Shown here: piece by piece, positions 7,297 to 16,961 of the stretch | Numbering within the stretch: position 1 is the first letter of the stretch | Layout: every line of letters starts with the position of its first letter | Assembly (NCBI GenBank): GCA_028289065.1 | Contig: JAQGHA010000009.1 | Coordinates: 1-64,000 of the forward strand | Origin: Candidatus Saccharimonadota bacterium | Lineage (GTDB): Bacteria > Patescibacteriota > Saccharimonadia > Saccharimonadales > Saccharimonadaceae | Length of the DNA: 64,000 bases | Reading direction: 5' to 3' | Program-made: the position numbers and the translations under genes | The notes under the pieces: generated by a model | Told to the model about the DNA's origin: nothing | Seen by the model: the letters and a program-made list of their open reading frames with translations, nothing else | The model's database searches: none

Positions 7297-9303
7297 CTAA
7301 TCCTGACTATATATCCAAGCTCGTAAATACGTCCGAGAATTGCCATCATCAATAAATTCGTCAGTCTGCCTATCCAGAGCCTGAATTGCAGCAGCTTTAT
7401 CACTTAAAGCTAAGTACATCAGCAAGTAATCACCCAGCGCTACGTTGTAGTTATTCGGCTTGTCTTGTTTGGCAAGTTTTTCTTTTATGCCACCGTTATC
7501 GGCTTTGAATGTTTCCATCACTGGGCTCATTGGAATAAGTTGAATACCCAATTTCGTATTTGATTCATCACTGAAGAATGTCGAGTATGTCCGTTTACCA
7601 CCAAAGTTTAACGAAGCAACCGGGCTGGTGTAATTCTTTAAATAACTTGCCGATGTATCAACACTTCGCCAAGCGGTGTTAGCTGTCGCGGTTTCATTCG
7701 ACAACATCCATTGGCCATTCTGCTTCAATGTTTTGTTACCAATTACCTCCGCCCAAAGCGCTACACCGTTATATGCATTCAAAGCTTCCGAACTCGATTC
7801 TTGGTTGTTTCCATCTTGGAAGGGCGACAAACCGGCTGCCCACGAGTGCGCCGAGTATGGGTCATAGGTTCGCTCTACTGGAAATTCAGGGTACGTTTCG
7901 TAGGAAGCAATATCGGCTACCAGTAAATTTACTTCGTCTTTATATTCATCAACAAATGATTTATCGTATTTACCCAAAATACTGGCTGCGTATATAAAGT
8001 AGCCATAGTGGAAATGGTGGTCGTTAAAATCTTCCGAACCAAAAGCTGCCGTTAAGGCCGCAACACCCTTTAGGTCAGTATCGTAATAAAAATAGTTCTT
8101 ACCAAGCCGAGCCGAAAATTCTCGCTTCAAAACTGATTCCAATTGAGTGGCTACATCCGCTTGATCAAGTTGCTTAGCTATACCGTACAACATTGCTGCC
8201 CTCGCTAATTGTTTACCGGCAAAGTAACTATCTTGAGCTTCAATGGTAATATCCTGGCTATCGGCTTGTAGGTCGCTAATAACCAAGCGCTTCTCTTCGT
8301 CGCTCAGCTTACCTAACGACAACTGGTTCGAAGCTGAAATAAGTGGCACCGTGGTTGTAAATTCATTGCCCCGTCGTGATTGCATATCGCCATAGATACT
8401 TTGGTAAGCAAGATCTACCTTTTCACCACCATTTGCAGTTTGATAAGCCATAGTACTTACGACGGTTGGTTTTTGGTTGGCTGTTTCGTATTTAAATTTT
8501 GTTAACGACTGTCCGTCTTTTTCCTCATGCGTTATTTTAACGCCCGTCACTTCATTACCGGAATTCTCAGCTAACATGTCGGTCGAACCTTCTGGAAGTG
8601 CATAGAAGGTCGCTAAACCACCCTTAGGTACGGTTACTGTCACCTGTCCCCCATCGGCCGATAGCTTCGCATTACTATGCGTAGCAATCGAGTAAGTACG
8701 AATGCCTTTTTTAAATGTATATTCGCCATTAACTACCTTGCCACCTTCAGTATTAACAACCCGAAGTACCGAGTCACTTCCTGCGCGATAAAACACATAC
8801 GGCGAACCCTGTGCAATTGTTAGTTTGCCTAAGGCCTGTTCGCCTTTTGAATAAGTTAAAGATGCAGATGTCTTATCGAAACGACTAAGTTGAAATTGAG
8901 TTGCTCCCTCAACTAATACTTCTATTCCCGCTACATGGCCGCCAGTAATTGTTTTGGCGTCACTCACTATAGTTGGTAGTCCAATTTGAAACCCAGTGTC
9001 CAAAGCTTGAATACTAAGCGGCATAGGAAAAACTGCTAGTGGTTTTTCTTGCAAGGCTAAGCCACTAATCCAAGAATTTGTTGGCGGCTGCACCCCCTCG
9101 GCAATTCGATTAAGGGATGCCATTGAAGCTGCTTTAGTTGGCAGTTCCTTTAAAGCATTTTTGTTTAAAATAGACGTATCACTTGAAAATAGTCCAAGTC
9201 CATTAGTAGTATTTCGATTTACAAGTACTATAGCGACAACACCGATCAGTACGACAGCGAGTACAGCGCTCGTTAGTATGTAGGTAGTTCGGCGCTTCAT
9301 CAA
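7297..9303 (-). CDS. GH81 endo-beta-1,3-glucanase, membrane-anchored
   Basis: 668 residues with an N-terminal signal anchor (about residues 6-29) and an extracellular catalytic region. DHHFHYGYFIYAASILG (near 428) and NQESSSEALNAYNGVALW (near 504) are the hallmark GH81 segments; the second contains the catalytic Glu. GH81 enzymes cleave beta-1,3-glucans such as laminarin and curdlan. It starts at the stop of the HlyD-like gene and is third in an operon with a cellulose-synthase-type GT2. That parallels bcsA-bcsZ, where the hydrolase trims or releases the polymer, so a role in making a beta-1,3-glucan is as likely as digestion of foreign glucan. Confidence 0.85.
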   Translation of the reverse strand: MMKRRTTYILTSAVLAVVLIGVVAIVLVNRNTTNGLGLFSSDTSILNKNALKELPTKAASMASLNRIAEGVQPPTNSWISGLALQEKPLAVFPMPLSIQALDTGFQIGLPTIVSDAKTITGGHVAGIEVLVEGATQFQLSRFDKTSASLTYSKGEQALGKLTIAQGSPYVFYRAGSDSVLRVVNTEGGKVVNGEYTFKKGIRTYSIATHSNAKLSADGGQVTVTVPKGGLATFYALPEGSTDMLAENSGNEVTGVKITHEEKDGQSLTKFKYETANQKPTVVSTMAYQTANGGEKVDLAYQSIYGDMQSRRGNEFTTTVPLISASNQLSLGKLSDEEKRLVISDLQADSQDITIEAQDSYFAGKQLARAAMLYGIAKQLDQADVATQLESVLKREFSARLGKNYFYYDTDLKGVAALTAAFGSEDFNDHHFHYGYFIYAASILGKYDKSFVDEYKDEVNLLVADIASYETYPEFPVERTYDPYSAHSWAAGLSPFQDGNNQESSSEALNAYNGVALWAEVIGNKTLKQNGQWMLSNETATANTAWRSVDTSASYLKNYTSPVASLNFGGKRTYSTFFSDESNTKLGIQLIPMSPVMETFKADNGGIKEKLAKQDKPNNYNVALGDYLLMYLALSDKAAAIQALDRQTDEFIDDGNSRTYLRAWIYSQD

Positions 9304-10038
9304 CTATCCCCTCTTCGGTGTGAAAGTATCTTGGATAACCTTTATTAAGTTTTGGAACCAAGAGTCTTGGCGCAGGTGAAGCTTTGCATCAACCGGTGTA
9401 CCGACAGAAAAACGGAAGTCGCTCATATTCGCATCGGTAATTTTAGCCTTCACTACCGTGTCAACTTTCTCTTCATCTTTACTACTTTCAAGTGTGACCG
9501 ACGTTATAGTCGCTTCTTTTTTAGTATTGTCAGGGAACAACAATTCAAGTGAGCTATCGTCTTCAATCCTGGCATAATCGGGCGGTGCAAGTTGGAAGTG
9601 GGCCGTTACGAATAACGAATCTAGAACATATACGGTTGTGATAACTCCACTAGCAGGAATATACGATCCCTCACGGAAGAAAATCTCGTCAATTACACCA
9701 GCATTAGTTGAACGGATTTCAATATTTTTCGTTTCAGGGTTCAGTTTGAATGGAAGGCTTTCTTCTTTAAGTGCCCCAGATGCCAAGTCAGTGTTAAGCT
9801 GTTGGCTTTCGATTTCAAATAGTACTTCATTCTCTGCAATCTTTTGACCCTCTTCTACATTTTGTTTGACTACAAGCCCAGGGTAGTCTGTACCGATAGT
9901 TCGCGATTGCGCATCCAGTGTTGCTTCAACAGAATCTGATGTCGACATACTAATGTTCAAAAATACTGTCAATACACCGACTAAAAGTACTACAAAAATT
10001 ATTCCAAAAAAGAATTTAATTTTACCACTTAATTTCAT
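9304..10038 (-). CDS. HlyD/Alg44-like membrane-fusion protein
   Basis: 244 residues. One N-terminal transmembrane helix (about 8-29) is followed by a biotinyl-lipoyl-like domain: the half IGTDYPGLVVKQNVEEGQKI and the repeat IEIRSTNAGVIDEIFFREG, then a beta-barrel region. This is the architecture of membrane-fusion proteins that link an inner-membrane exporter to the outside. Its ATG overlaps the GT2 stop (ATGA), so the two are translationally coupled. It likely guides the polysaccharide made by the GT2 out of the cell, as the periplasmic part of Alg44 or BcsB does. Being monoderm-like, the cell would need no outer-membrane partner. Confidence 0.75.
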   Translation of the reverse strand: MKLSGKIKFFFGIIFVVLLVGVLTVFLNISMSTSDSVEATLDAQSRTIGTDYPGLVVKQNVEEGQKIAENEVLFEIESQQLNTDLASGALKEESLPFKLNPETKNIEIRSTNAGVIDEIFFREGSYIPASGVITTVYVLDSLFVTAHFQLAPPDYARIEDDSSLELLFPDNTKKEATITSVTLESSKDEEKVDTVVKAKITDANMSDFRFSVGTPVDAKLHLRQDSWFQNLIKVIQDTFTPKRG

Positions 10039-11714
10039 GCTGCTTCTCCTTCAGGTGTAATTTGTTCGGATGCGAACTGTTTAATCGTTATTTTCTTTGG
10101 TCCGCGTTCGGCCTTTTTTAAGGCTGATGCTTCGACGGTTGCAACATACACAAAATATCCAAACACAATTGTATTAAACAAGTTCCATACTAACGAAATG
10201 GAAAGCTCATAGGTGTAAAGTGCTTTAGCGATTCCAACTAAGCTTGTTAGGAACAGGAAAACAAAAATATATACTTGGGCGCGTACATAGTTGAACGGTG
10301 AATCGTAGTTACCAATAGCATTCGTCGCACTCCACGCTTGATCACGTCGGAACAATGCATTAAAGAAAGCTTTAATGTAAATTGGGAATGATACGTTAGC
10401 TAAGATGAGCGTCTTTATTTTCAAACCACCCATGGTATAAAACGCCAGTACCAGCTGAGTAACATAGAAACCGCTATACATTAAGGCCCACTGCCAAACT
10501 GGAATGTCTGTCGAAATTGGAGATAGGTTAAAGAATATTTGTAGCGGTGGCAATAGTAGCAGCAATAGAACCGAGAAACCAACAAAATAATACGATGATG
10601 TGGTCAGGTACTGTAACCGCTGGTCAACACTCAATTTTTTAATAAATAACGGGTTCTTACGAAGAAACACTTCGAAGCTTCCAGTCGCCCAACGCAGTTG
10701 TTGCTTTGAGTAGGCCATCAAGTTTTCTGGCGTCTTTCCAACTGCCAACAAGGTAGGAATGTAAATTGATTTCCAACCTTTTTCATGAAGAAATAATGAA
10801 GTCCAGATATCTTCTGATTTAGACTTTTCATATACTCCACCCAAGTCTTCAATGGCGCGTCGTCGAAATACCACATTTGTTCCAACGCAAAACGAAGCAT
10901 TAAATTTGTTCTTACCGGCTTGAATAAGAGAATAAAATACGTGTTGCATAAAACTCGCACCACTTGAAACAAAGTTTGTTTGATTGCTGTAGTATTGAGG
11001 CGTTTGTACAAAAGCTAGTTCAGGGTCTTCAAAAAATGGTAACGTTTCATAAAGAATATTTGGTTCAGCCACAAAGTCAGCATCTAATATCAGGAAAAAT
11101 GAACCATTTGTTTGACTGAGAGCAAAATTGATATTACCCGCCTTAGCATGTTGATTCGTTGGACGGCGAATATAACCGACCTTCAAAGTTTTGGCAAGTT
11201 CTTGAACATCGTCTGATTTTCCGTCATCTAAAATAAAGGTTTTATGTAAACCATACGCATCGCGGGCAGCAATTGCCGTCTGGCGAATATCATCTAATGG
11301 CTCGCCGTAAACGGGAATAAAAATATCAATTGTAACTGGTTTACCGTGTAGCTCCATCGGAATACGACGAGCTATTTTAGCCGTTTCAGGAGTAATTGTT
11401 TTTAATGCAGATTTTCCACCGCTTTGCCCAGCAAATAAACGGTCTTGAGCGTGATGATACTCATACCCACGAGGATTAAAGCGTCCACTTAAAATAGTCC
11501 AAAAAGCCATAAGCCCTTGAAATATAATAAAAATTTCAGCAGTTAACGCCAAAGTATATGGAAGCGGATCGCCCCTAAACTCTGGCTTAATAAGATACCC
11601 TAAATAAATAAGCGCTCCTACACTTGCTAAGAACAAGATGAGCGTTACTGATGGAGACTTGATTTGACGTTCAATACGGTTCGCAGCTATTTGCAAATCT
11701 TCTTTTTGTGACAC
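10035..11714 (-). CDS. Processive GT2 glycosyltransferase (cellulose/curdlan synthase type)
   Basis: 559 residues: two N-terminal transmembrane helices, a cytosolic GT-A domain and about five C-terminal helices. The D,D,D,QxxRW set is complete: ILDDGKSDD (near 161), LDADF (near 210), KSEDIWTS (near 298) and QQLRW (near 341). These processive enzymes polymerise and extrude a beta-glucan. No PilZ domain is present. The ORF opens at a TTG at 11726, but GTG at 11714 has GGGAGG directly upstream and is preferred. It heads the operon GT2-HlyD-GH81; the glucanase specificity suggests a beta-1,3-glucan product, as for CrdS. Confidence 0.85.
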   Translation of the reverse strand: MSQKEDLQIAANRIERQIKSPSVTLILFLASVGALIYLGYLIKPEFRGDPLPYTLALTAEIFIIFQGLMAFWTILSGRFNPRGYEYHHAQDRLFAGQSGGKSALKTITPETAKIARRIPMELHGKPVTIDIFIPVYGEPLDDIRQTAIAARDAYGLHKTFILDDGKSDDVQELAKTLKVGYIRRPTNQHAKAGNINFALSQTNGSFFLILDADFVAEPNILYETLPFFEDPELAFVQTPQYYSNQTNFVSSGASFMQHVFYSLIQAGKNKFNASFCVGTNVVFRRRAIEDLGGVYEKSKSEDIWTSLFLHEKGWKSIYIPTLLAVGKTPENLMAYSKQQLRWATGSFEVFLRKNPLFIKKLSVDQRLQYLTTSSYYFVGFSVLLLLLLPPLQIFFNLSPISTDIPVWQWALMYSGFYVTQLVLAFYTMGGLKIKTLILANVSFPIYIKAFFNALFRRDQAWSATNAIGNYDSPFNYVRAQVYIFVFLFLTSLVGIAKALYTYELSISLVWNLFNTIVFGYFVYVATVEASALKKAERGPKKITIKQFASEQITPEGEAA

Positions 11715-11814
11715 GAGGCCTCCCAAAATTAAATTTATTATTTTACGTTCTCTACAACTATGTCATAACTTATTTTAGGTAGCAACGCCAATTGGTTGAT
11801 AACTGTGAAATATA

Positions 11815-12387
11815 TTACAGTTTAGACACATATCTATTACCAGACAGGTAAAATCGCCATAATATATCCTTAGCATGGCTGATTCCGACACGTTTGGTTT
11901 GAATAATTTTGCTAGCTTCAGCCGGCTTTTGGATAATAAGTTTTAACGGCGCTTCCGTTAAATCATGCCCATTCAACCGTTTATCAATTGCCAAAGCCTT
12001 ACATAACTTTGCTGGCCCGTTGGTCAGCTGAATACCCTCAACGTTACGCAACTCCCGCATACACTCCTCACCTTCAACCGGCTCGACCGCTCGTATCAGC
12101 ACCGCCGAACCATCCCCTTTCTTTCCCGTCACGACATTGCAGCAATAATGCATGCCATACGTAAAGTACACGTATAAATACCCTGCTTCGCCAAACATAA
12201 TTTCGGTACGCGAGGTTTGCCCTTTATAACTATGGCTGGCGGCATCCGTTTCGTCGTAGGCTTCGGTTTCAACAATTCTCACGCGCATCTTCTTGCCATC
12301 TATTTCGCGTTCTAAAATACAGCCAAGCAGCAAGGGTGCTACTTCATATGCTGGTTTTTGTAAGAAAACAGACAGTAACTTATTCAT
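11815..12387 (-). CDS. 3-methyladenine DNA glycosylase, AAG/MPG family
   Basis: 190 residues, full length for the family. RIVETEAYDETDAASHSYKG contains the catalytic Glu, and MFGEAGYLYVYFTYGMHYCCNVVT contains the base-flipping Tyr segment. It excises alkylated purines and hypoxanthine and so starts base excision repair. The start ATG follows a TATAAT-like box (GTATAATAAG) by only a few bases on its strand. The neighbouring genes are unrelated. Confidence 0.93.
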   Translation of the reverse strand: MNKLLSVFLQKPAYEVAPLLLGCILEREIDGKKMRVRIVETEAYDETDAASHSYKGQTSRTEIMFGEAGYLYVYFTYGMHYCCNVVTGKKGDGSAVLIRAVEPVEGEECMRELRNVEGIQLTNGPAKLCKALAIDKRLNGHDLTEAPLKLIIQKPAEASKIIQTKRVGISHAKDILWRFYLSGNRYVSKL

Positions 12388-12442
12388 GATCTTATTATAC
12401 TAGCGGAGTAATATGTAATGCAGATAATTTATTTTTGCAGAA

Positions 12443-13075
12443 ATGAGACCTATGACCGAAGACCCTAACGAACTTAAAGCACTTACATTAATATGTACCC
12501 TCACCCCCTCTCCAGGTGAATCGTCAACCGATAAGTTGGCTCATGACCTTGATGCAGAGTTAAGCAAATATAACGTTAAAAATGAATTTATCCGCGTTGT
12601 CGACTACAACATTAAACCTGGTGTCGAAACCGATATGGGCGATGGCGATAATTGGCCAATGATTCGCCAGAAAATGCTTGACTCGGATATTTTCATTATC
12701 GCTACCCCAACCTGGGTAGGCCAAATGTCTAGCGTAGCCCTACGCGTCATTGAACGGCTCGATGCCGAGCTAAGTGAATTGGATGAACAAGGCCGCCCGC
12801 TCACCTTCGGTATTGTTGGTGCTGTTGCTATTGTTGGTAACGAAGACGGTGCTCATAAAATAACTGCTGATGTTTTCCAAGGCCTTAACGACCTTGGCTT
12901 TACTATTCCTGCTCAAGCCGCTACTTACTGGAACGGCGAGGCTATGCAAAGAACTGACTACAAGGACCTTGACAGCATTCCTGAAAAAGTCGCTGGCGCT
13001 AATGCTATAGTCGCTCGAAACGTTGCTCACTTAGCCAGGCTTCTGAAATCAAATGAATACCCTGCTGCTGAGTAA
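12443..13075 (+). CDS. NADPH-dependent FMN reductase/flavodoxin-fold oxidoreductase
   Basis: 210 residues with a flavodoxin-like fold. LICTLTPSPGESST forms the phosphate-binding loop and DIFIIATPTWVGQMSS is the typical FMN-contact loop of the NAD(P)H-dependent FMN reductase family (WrbA/ArsH/KefF-like). A role in quinone or flavin reduction under oxidative stress is likely. A second in-frame ATG (12452) is also possible. It is followed 21 bases later by a small DUF6496 gene with its own strong ribosome binding site. Confidence 0.85.
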   Translation: MRPMTEDPNELKALTLICTLTPSPGESSTDKLAHDLDAELSKYNVKNEFIRVVDYNIKPGVETDMGDGDNWPMIRQKMLDSDIFIIATPTWVGQMSSVALRVIERLDAELSELDEQGRPLTFGIVGAVAIVGNEDGAHKITADVFQGLNDLGFTIPAQAATYWNGEAMQRTDYKDLDSIPEKVAGANAIVARNVAHLARLLKSNEYPAAE

Positions 13076-13096
13076 AAATAAGTAAGGAGGAATCTT

Positions 13097-13270
13097 ATGG
13101 CTAAATACGGTCCAAAAGCCCAAGAAAAAGTTGAAGAAACTATGCACGAAATAAAGGAGGGCAAATTAACAATTGGCAACTCGAATAAAAAGGTTACCAG
13201 TAAAAAGCAAGCCGTTGCCATTGGGCTTAGCGAAGCCCGTAAAGCTGGTGCTAAAGTTCCAAAGAAATAA
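13097..13270 (+). CDS. DUF6496-like small basic protein
   Basis: A 57-residue ORF missed by the track's main entries, with a perfect AAGGAGG seven bases before ATG. The Lys-rich sequence starts MAKYGPKAQEKVEETMHE and ends in SKKQAVAIGLSEARKAGAKVPKK, the pattern of the DUF6496 family found in many stress-tolerant soil bacteria. The function is unknown; the basic helical C terminus might bind nucleic acid. It probably shares a transcript with the upstream flavoprotein and ends at the hairpin at 13285. Confidence 0.8.
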   Translation: MAKYGPKAQEKVEETMHEIKEGKLTIGNSNKKVTSKKQAVAIGLSEARKAGAKVPKK

Positions 13271-13284
13271 GTTAATTGCTTACA

Positions 13285-13313
13285 AAAACACCCACTGTAA
13301 AAGTGGGTGTTTT
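13285..13313. terminator. Bidirectional rho-independent terminator
   Basis: AAAACACCCACT pairs with AGTGGGTGTTTT around a 5-base loop, with A/T runs on both sides. It serves the DUF6496 gene (+) and the convergent SDR gene (-). Confidence 0.9.
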
Positions 13314-13329
13314 ATTTCAGCCTTGCTCG

Positions 13330-14232
13330 CTACGGTAAGTGGTTTCCACCAGTCACCCCAATAACCTCAGCTGTAATATAGCTTGATTCTTGGCTTGCAA
13401 GGAATACGTAAGCCGGCGCTAATTCGGCTGGTTGCCCTGGGCGCCCTAAAGGAACGTCTGAACCAAATTGTTCCAGCTTTTCTTGTGGTTGGCCATGGCT
13501 TGGTTGTAATGGCGTCCAAATTGGCCCAGGCGCTACGGCATTTACGCGAATACCCTTACCTGCCAGCATCTTCGCTAGGCTTTTGGTAAAGGATGTAATG
13601 GCACCTTTAGTTGAAGAGTAGTCCAAAAGGCCTGGTGAAGGTTGGTACGACTGAATAGACGTCGTATTGATAATACTGGCACCCTCTGGCATGTGTGGCA
13701 CTGCTGCTTTGGTTATCCAAAACATAGCAAATACATTAGTGGTGAAGGTTGTTTGGAATTGTTCGCTCGTGAGGTCTTCGATGTTTTCAACAAACACCTG
13801 CTTACCGGCATTGTTTACTAAAATATCAATACCCCCAAGTTCTTTAGCCGCGGTTTCAACCATCGTTTTACAATTTTCTTCGTCAGTTATGTCGCAAGGG
13901 ATACCAACTCCTTTTTGGCCAGCATTCTTAATTTCAGTTAATACATCTTCGGCGTCAGTTGCTTCTTCGGGTAAGTAATTAATTACTACATCAGCCCCTT
14001 CGCGAGCAAAAGCGATAGCCACTGCCCGTCCGATACCCGAGTCCCCACCGGTAATAAGTGCTTTACGTCCTTTAAGCCGTCCTGAACCTTTATAGGTTTT
14101 TTCGCCGTGGTCGGCTTTAGGCGCCAGGTTTTCATCAAGCCCTGGTTCCGGCTGGCTTTGCTTAGAAATAACATCTGCGTTTGGATACTGAGTGGTTGGG
14201 TTTTGCATTGTATACTGATCGTTTTCGCTCAT
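13330..14232 (-). CDS. SDR-family oxidoreductase (YdaD/YhxC-like stress dehydrogenase)
   Basis: 300 residues. A 50-residue hydrophilic N-terminal extension precedes the Rossmann core: [14 protein letters not shown] (NAD(P) binding), NNAGKQ, and the catalytic Tyr-x-x-x-Lys in YSSTKGA. The N-terminal extension and the PGPIWTPL segment are typical of the Bacillus YdaD/YhxC general-stress group. The start has AAAGGAGGT at the right distance. Its substrate is unknown. It lies in a stretch with other stress-type genes (DUF6496, SPW, ADH). Confidence 0.9.
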   Translation of the reverse strand: MSENDQYTMQNPTTQYPNADVISKQSQPEPGLDENLAPKADHGEKTYKGSGRLKGRKALITGGDSGIGRAVAIAFAREGADVVINYLPEEATDAEDVLTEIKNAGQKGVGIPCDITDEENCKTMVETAAKELGGIDILVNNAGKQVFVENIEDLTSEQFQTTFTTNVFAMFWITKAAVPHMPEGASIINTTSIQSYQPSPGLLDYSSTKGAITSFTKSLAKMLAGKGIRVNAVAPGPIWTPLQPSHGQPQEKLEQFGSDVPLGRPGQPAELAPAYVFLASQESSYITAEVIGVTGGNHLP

Positions 14233-14322
14233 AAAGATACCTCCTTTAAGTCGTTACTCGATAGTGTTTCGTCTCCGTTAACTTTATTATTATTGTACGA
14301 ATAACTGAAAAGTTGCTGAAAC

Positions 14323-14784
14323 TTATTCTACCCGGCGAGCAAATAATTCTTCAGTTTCACGCATAAAAATTTCAGCGGTTTTTGGCCCGACGCCATAAAA
14401 CCTCTGCAGGCGTTTAGAGAATTCATCTTCATCCATACTGCTTTCAAATAGTAGCCATAACGAACCTTCGTAATCATCTACCAGCTGCTGCATGCAAATA
14501 CGTAATGCCCGAGCAGTCACTTCATCGTATCGTGTATATTTGCCTTCATCTAATAAGTGAACTAATTTTCGCGGTGGCAGTTTTAAAATTGCCCATGGCG
14601 TATCAATTTTGCGGTCCATAAATATGCGCCAGGTTTGAGCGGCCACACTGGCTTGGATTGGTTTACCAAATAAGTACGCCAGTAAAAACCAACGAAACAT
14701 ATCATCGTCACCTGATAGTACATCTAGCCCAAAATCCTCAGCATAGTGGACGGGCTTTGGTTTTTTAGTCCTAGGCATAGCCAC
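14323..14784 (-). CDS. HhH-GPD-like protein (endonuclease III fold)
   Basis: 153 residues. LQRFYGVGPKTAEIFMRE near the C terminus is a helix-hairpin-helix motif of the endonuclease III/HhH-GPD type, and the preceding helices fit that fold. I do not see the catalytic Lys-Asp pair clearly, nor a Cys cluster for Fe-S, so glycosylase activity is uncertain. Its start overlaps the end of the DnaQ-GIY-YIG gene by 14 bases, placing both in one repair operon. Confidence 0.65.
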   Translation of the reverse strand: MAMPRTKKPKPVHYAEDFGLDVLSGDDDMFRWFLLAYLFGKPIQASVAAQTWRIFMDRKIDTPWAILKLPPRKLVHLLDEGKYTRYDEVTARALRICMQQLVDDYEGSLWLLFESSMDEDEFSKRLQRFYGVGPKTAEIFMRETEELFARRVE

Positions 14785-16138
14785 CTATTAGGTGCCGGTT
14801 TTCTTTAATGAACCGACGAATAATTTTATATTCATCCAGGTCAAAGTTAGGCTCGGAATCAACAATCATTTCATTACCGTCTTCATCACTAAAACCTTGT
14901 ACAATCCAATTTTCAATGACTACTTTTTCACCAGCCTGGTTAACCGGAATAGTAACCGGTCCTTCAAACGGCCACTCAGATAATTTGCTGCGTTCTAAAG
15001 CAATTTCAAACCGAGCGTTATAGGTAGCAGCATCTTCTTCACCTATACAGGCACCTTTACAACGGCCGAGTGAATACGAAAAACAAGCAGCCTTTGATTT
15101 CTCTAAGCCCATTAGCTTTGGACACAAACGATACAGTCGAGTTAATTCATCGATTGTTTGTTTAGCTTTAATGCGGTTGGTATACACACCATAAATAGTA
15201 CTCAAGTCGGTTTCATTACCAACGCTTCCCGAAACAACGGTTAGGTTTGAATAGCCATCTTGCTCTTTTTTCACCAACATTGCGTACGACGATACCCGCC
15301 GTAATAACCGGTTATACAGTGGCTTCAATTCCTTAATAAGTTTAGACTCGAGTAATAGCGCAGCTAACTCACTGCCGGTTGGGACCGTTTCAACGTGGTG
15401 AACCTGCTGACTAATTTTCACTTCTTTAGGGCTAGTACTTTGAAAATGCGATAGTACTCGCTTTCGCAGCGTAATACTTTTTCCTACGTAAATGGGTTGA
15501 TGGGTGTCATCTTTAAATATATATACGCCTGGTCCATTACCAATTTCTTCCAATTCATTTAGGTCCAGGTGCGGTGGCAAAGATTGTGATTTCAATTGGT
15601 GCATCAATGCAGCCGCAAAAGCTTCTTCGCCATGCTGGTCGTAGGCTAGTTGCGAGAAATATAAAATAGCCCGAGCATCTTCTAAAGCGCGGTGCCTATC
15701 AAGTACTGGTATAGAATGGCGAGCAATTAGTTTTTCTAAGCTATGGCCTTTTTCACCAGCATATAAATAACGAGATAATCGCACAGTACATAATAATCGT
15801 GGCGAAAAGGCGGTGCCTATTAGTGAAAATTCTTGTTTTAAAAATGAATAATCAAATCGCACATTATGGGCTACAAAAACCGCCCCATCTAAAATCTCAA
15901 GTAATTCATCAGCAATGTCTTCGAAGACTGGCGCGCCAATAATATCAGCCGAAGTTATGCCTGTAATGGAAGTAATCGTTTGTGGAATATGGGTTTGCGG
16001 GTCAATCAGCGTCGAGAACTCTTTTACAATTTCACCATTCTCATAGCGAATCGCAGCTACCTCTAATACTCGGCTATTTCGATAGCTCCCTCCGGTTGTT
16101 TCAATGTCCACAAAGACCACTGGATACTCAAACATCAA
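14771..16138 (-). CDS. DnaQ-like 3'-5' exonuclease fused to GIY-YIG (UvrC-like) nuclease
   Basis: 455 residues. The N-terminal half is a DEDDh exonuclease: VFVDIETTGG (Exo I), FVAHNVRFDYSFL (Exo II) and HRALEDARA (Exo III). The second half, from about residue 200, begins with GPGVYIFKDD and IYVGKS, the GIY-YIG nuclease of UvrC/Cho, followed by a Cys-containing UvrC-like region (CFSYSLGRCKGAC). Such fusions are known in actinobacteria and other phyla and resemble Cho, the back-up incision nuclease of nucleotide excision repair. It overlaps the HhH gene downstream. The start could be either of the two first Met codons. Confidence 0.9.
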   Translation of the reverse strand: MMFEYPVVFVDIETTGGSYRNSRVLEVAAIRYENGEIVKEFSTLIDPQTHIPQTITSITGITSADIIGAPVFEDIADELLEILDGAVFVAHNVRFDYSFLKQEFSLIGTAFSPRLLCTVRLSRYLYAGEKGHSLEKLIARHSIPVLDRHRALEDARAILYFSQLAYDQHGEEAFAAALMHQLKSQSLPPHLDLNELEEIGNGPGVYIFKDDTHQPIYVGKSITLRKRVLSHFQSTSPKEVKISQQVHHVETVPTGSELAALLLESKLIKELKPLYNRLLRRVSSYAMLVKKEQDGYSNLTVVSGSVGNETDLSTIYGVYTNRIKAKQTIDELTRLYRLCPKLMGLEKSKAACFSYSLGRCKGACIGEEDAATYNARFEIALERSKLSEWPFEGPVTIPVNQAGEKVVIENWIVQGFSDEDGNEMIVDSEPNFDLDEYKIIRRFIKENRHLIGGYA

Positions 16139-16207
16139 TTCTTATTATACGCCTTACCCTAAGTGCACGCATTTATATATTTCATTTAAAGTATTTGCCA
16201 AGCAGTT

Positions 16208-16213
16208 TATAAT
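16208..16213 (+). promoter_or_regulatory. -10 box of a leaderless promoter
   Basis: TATAAT lies seven bases before the ATG at 16221, which would coincide with the transcription start. This decides the start of the hydrolase: the ORF opens earlier (16104), but the first ATG after the box is 16221. Confidence 0.6.
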
Positions 16214-16220
16214 GGAAACG

Positions 16221-16961
16221 ATGGAGACACTACAAAAGCAAAAAATCGATGGCTACGATGTTGGCGTGCGAACTAATGACTACGACGCATCGAAAAAAAC
16301 TATTATCTTGATACATGGTATTGGTGTGTCGAGTGTATACTACATTCCATTGGCGACCGAGCTCGCCGGAGACTATAATGTTTTTGCCCTCGACCTACCT
16401 GGCTACGGCGCAACCCAAAAACCTTCCAAGCCTCTCAATATCGAACAGCTCGCTAATGTGACCGCCTCATTTATCTGGGAGAATAACCTACAAAATGTTA
16501 TAGTAGTTGGTCATTCAATGGGGTGCCAAATCATAGCTCGTCTTAACCAACTTGAATCAAAGAATATACAAAAGCTTATTTTATTATCGCCTACCACCAA
16601 CCGTCGAGAACGATCCGTCCTTATGCAGGCAGTTCGGTTAACTCAAGATACTTTTCATGAAACATTAGAAGTAAATATAATAATTTTTTCTAACTATCTA
16701 CGTATGGGTGTAGTACGGTATTTACAAACTTCAAAGTACATGGTCACTAACCATTTAGAGGATTCACTCCAGAACATCACCACTCCCACTCTGATTGTTC
16801 GTGGCGAAAAAGACCCTATCGTACCACGTGACTGGACAACATATCTTCAAACCTTATCACCAACTATTGAAACTACTGAAATTCCGTCCGTTCCCCATGC
16901 CTTTCATTATTCGTTTGCAAAGGAGACAAAACAGCTATGCCAAACATTTATCGAAAAATAA
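16221..16961 (+). CDS. Alpha/beta-fold hydrolase
   Basis: 246 residues from the leaderless ATG. It shows HGIGVSSVYYIPLA (oxyanion), LDLPGYG, the nucleophile elbow GHSMGC and a late acid in RGEKDPIVP with His in VPHAFHY. It resembles lipase/epoxide-hydrolase-like members of the family; the substrate is unknown. Its 3' end overlaps the next hydrolase gene by 25 bases, so the two form an operon of lipase-like enzymes. Confidence 0.85.
   Translation: METLQKQKIDGYDVGVRTNDYDASKKTIILIHGIGVSSVYYIPLATELAGDYNVFALDLPGYGATQKPSKPLNIEQLANVTASFIWENNLQNVIVVGHSMGCQIIARLNQLESKNIQKLILLSPTTNRRERSVLMQAVRLTQDTFHETLEVNIIIFSNYLRMGVVRYLQTSKYMVTNHLEDSLQNITTPTLIVRGEKDPIVPRDWTTYLQTLSPTIETTEIPSVPHAFHYSFAKETKQLCQTFIEK

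Noticed and set aside
7676-7997. Several plus-strand ORFs inside the GH81 gene
   Set aside because: Shadow frames of a strongly supported family member.
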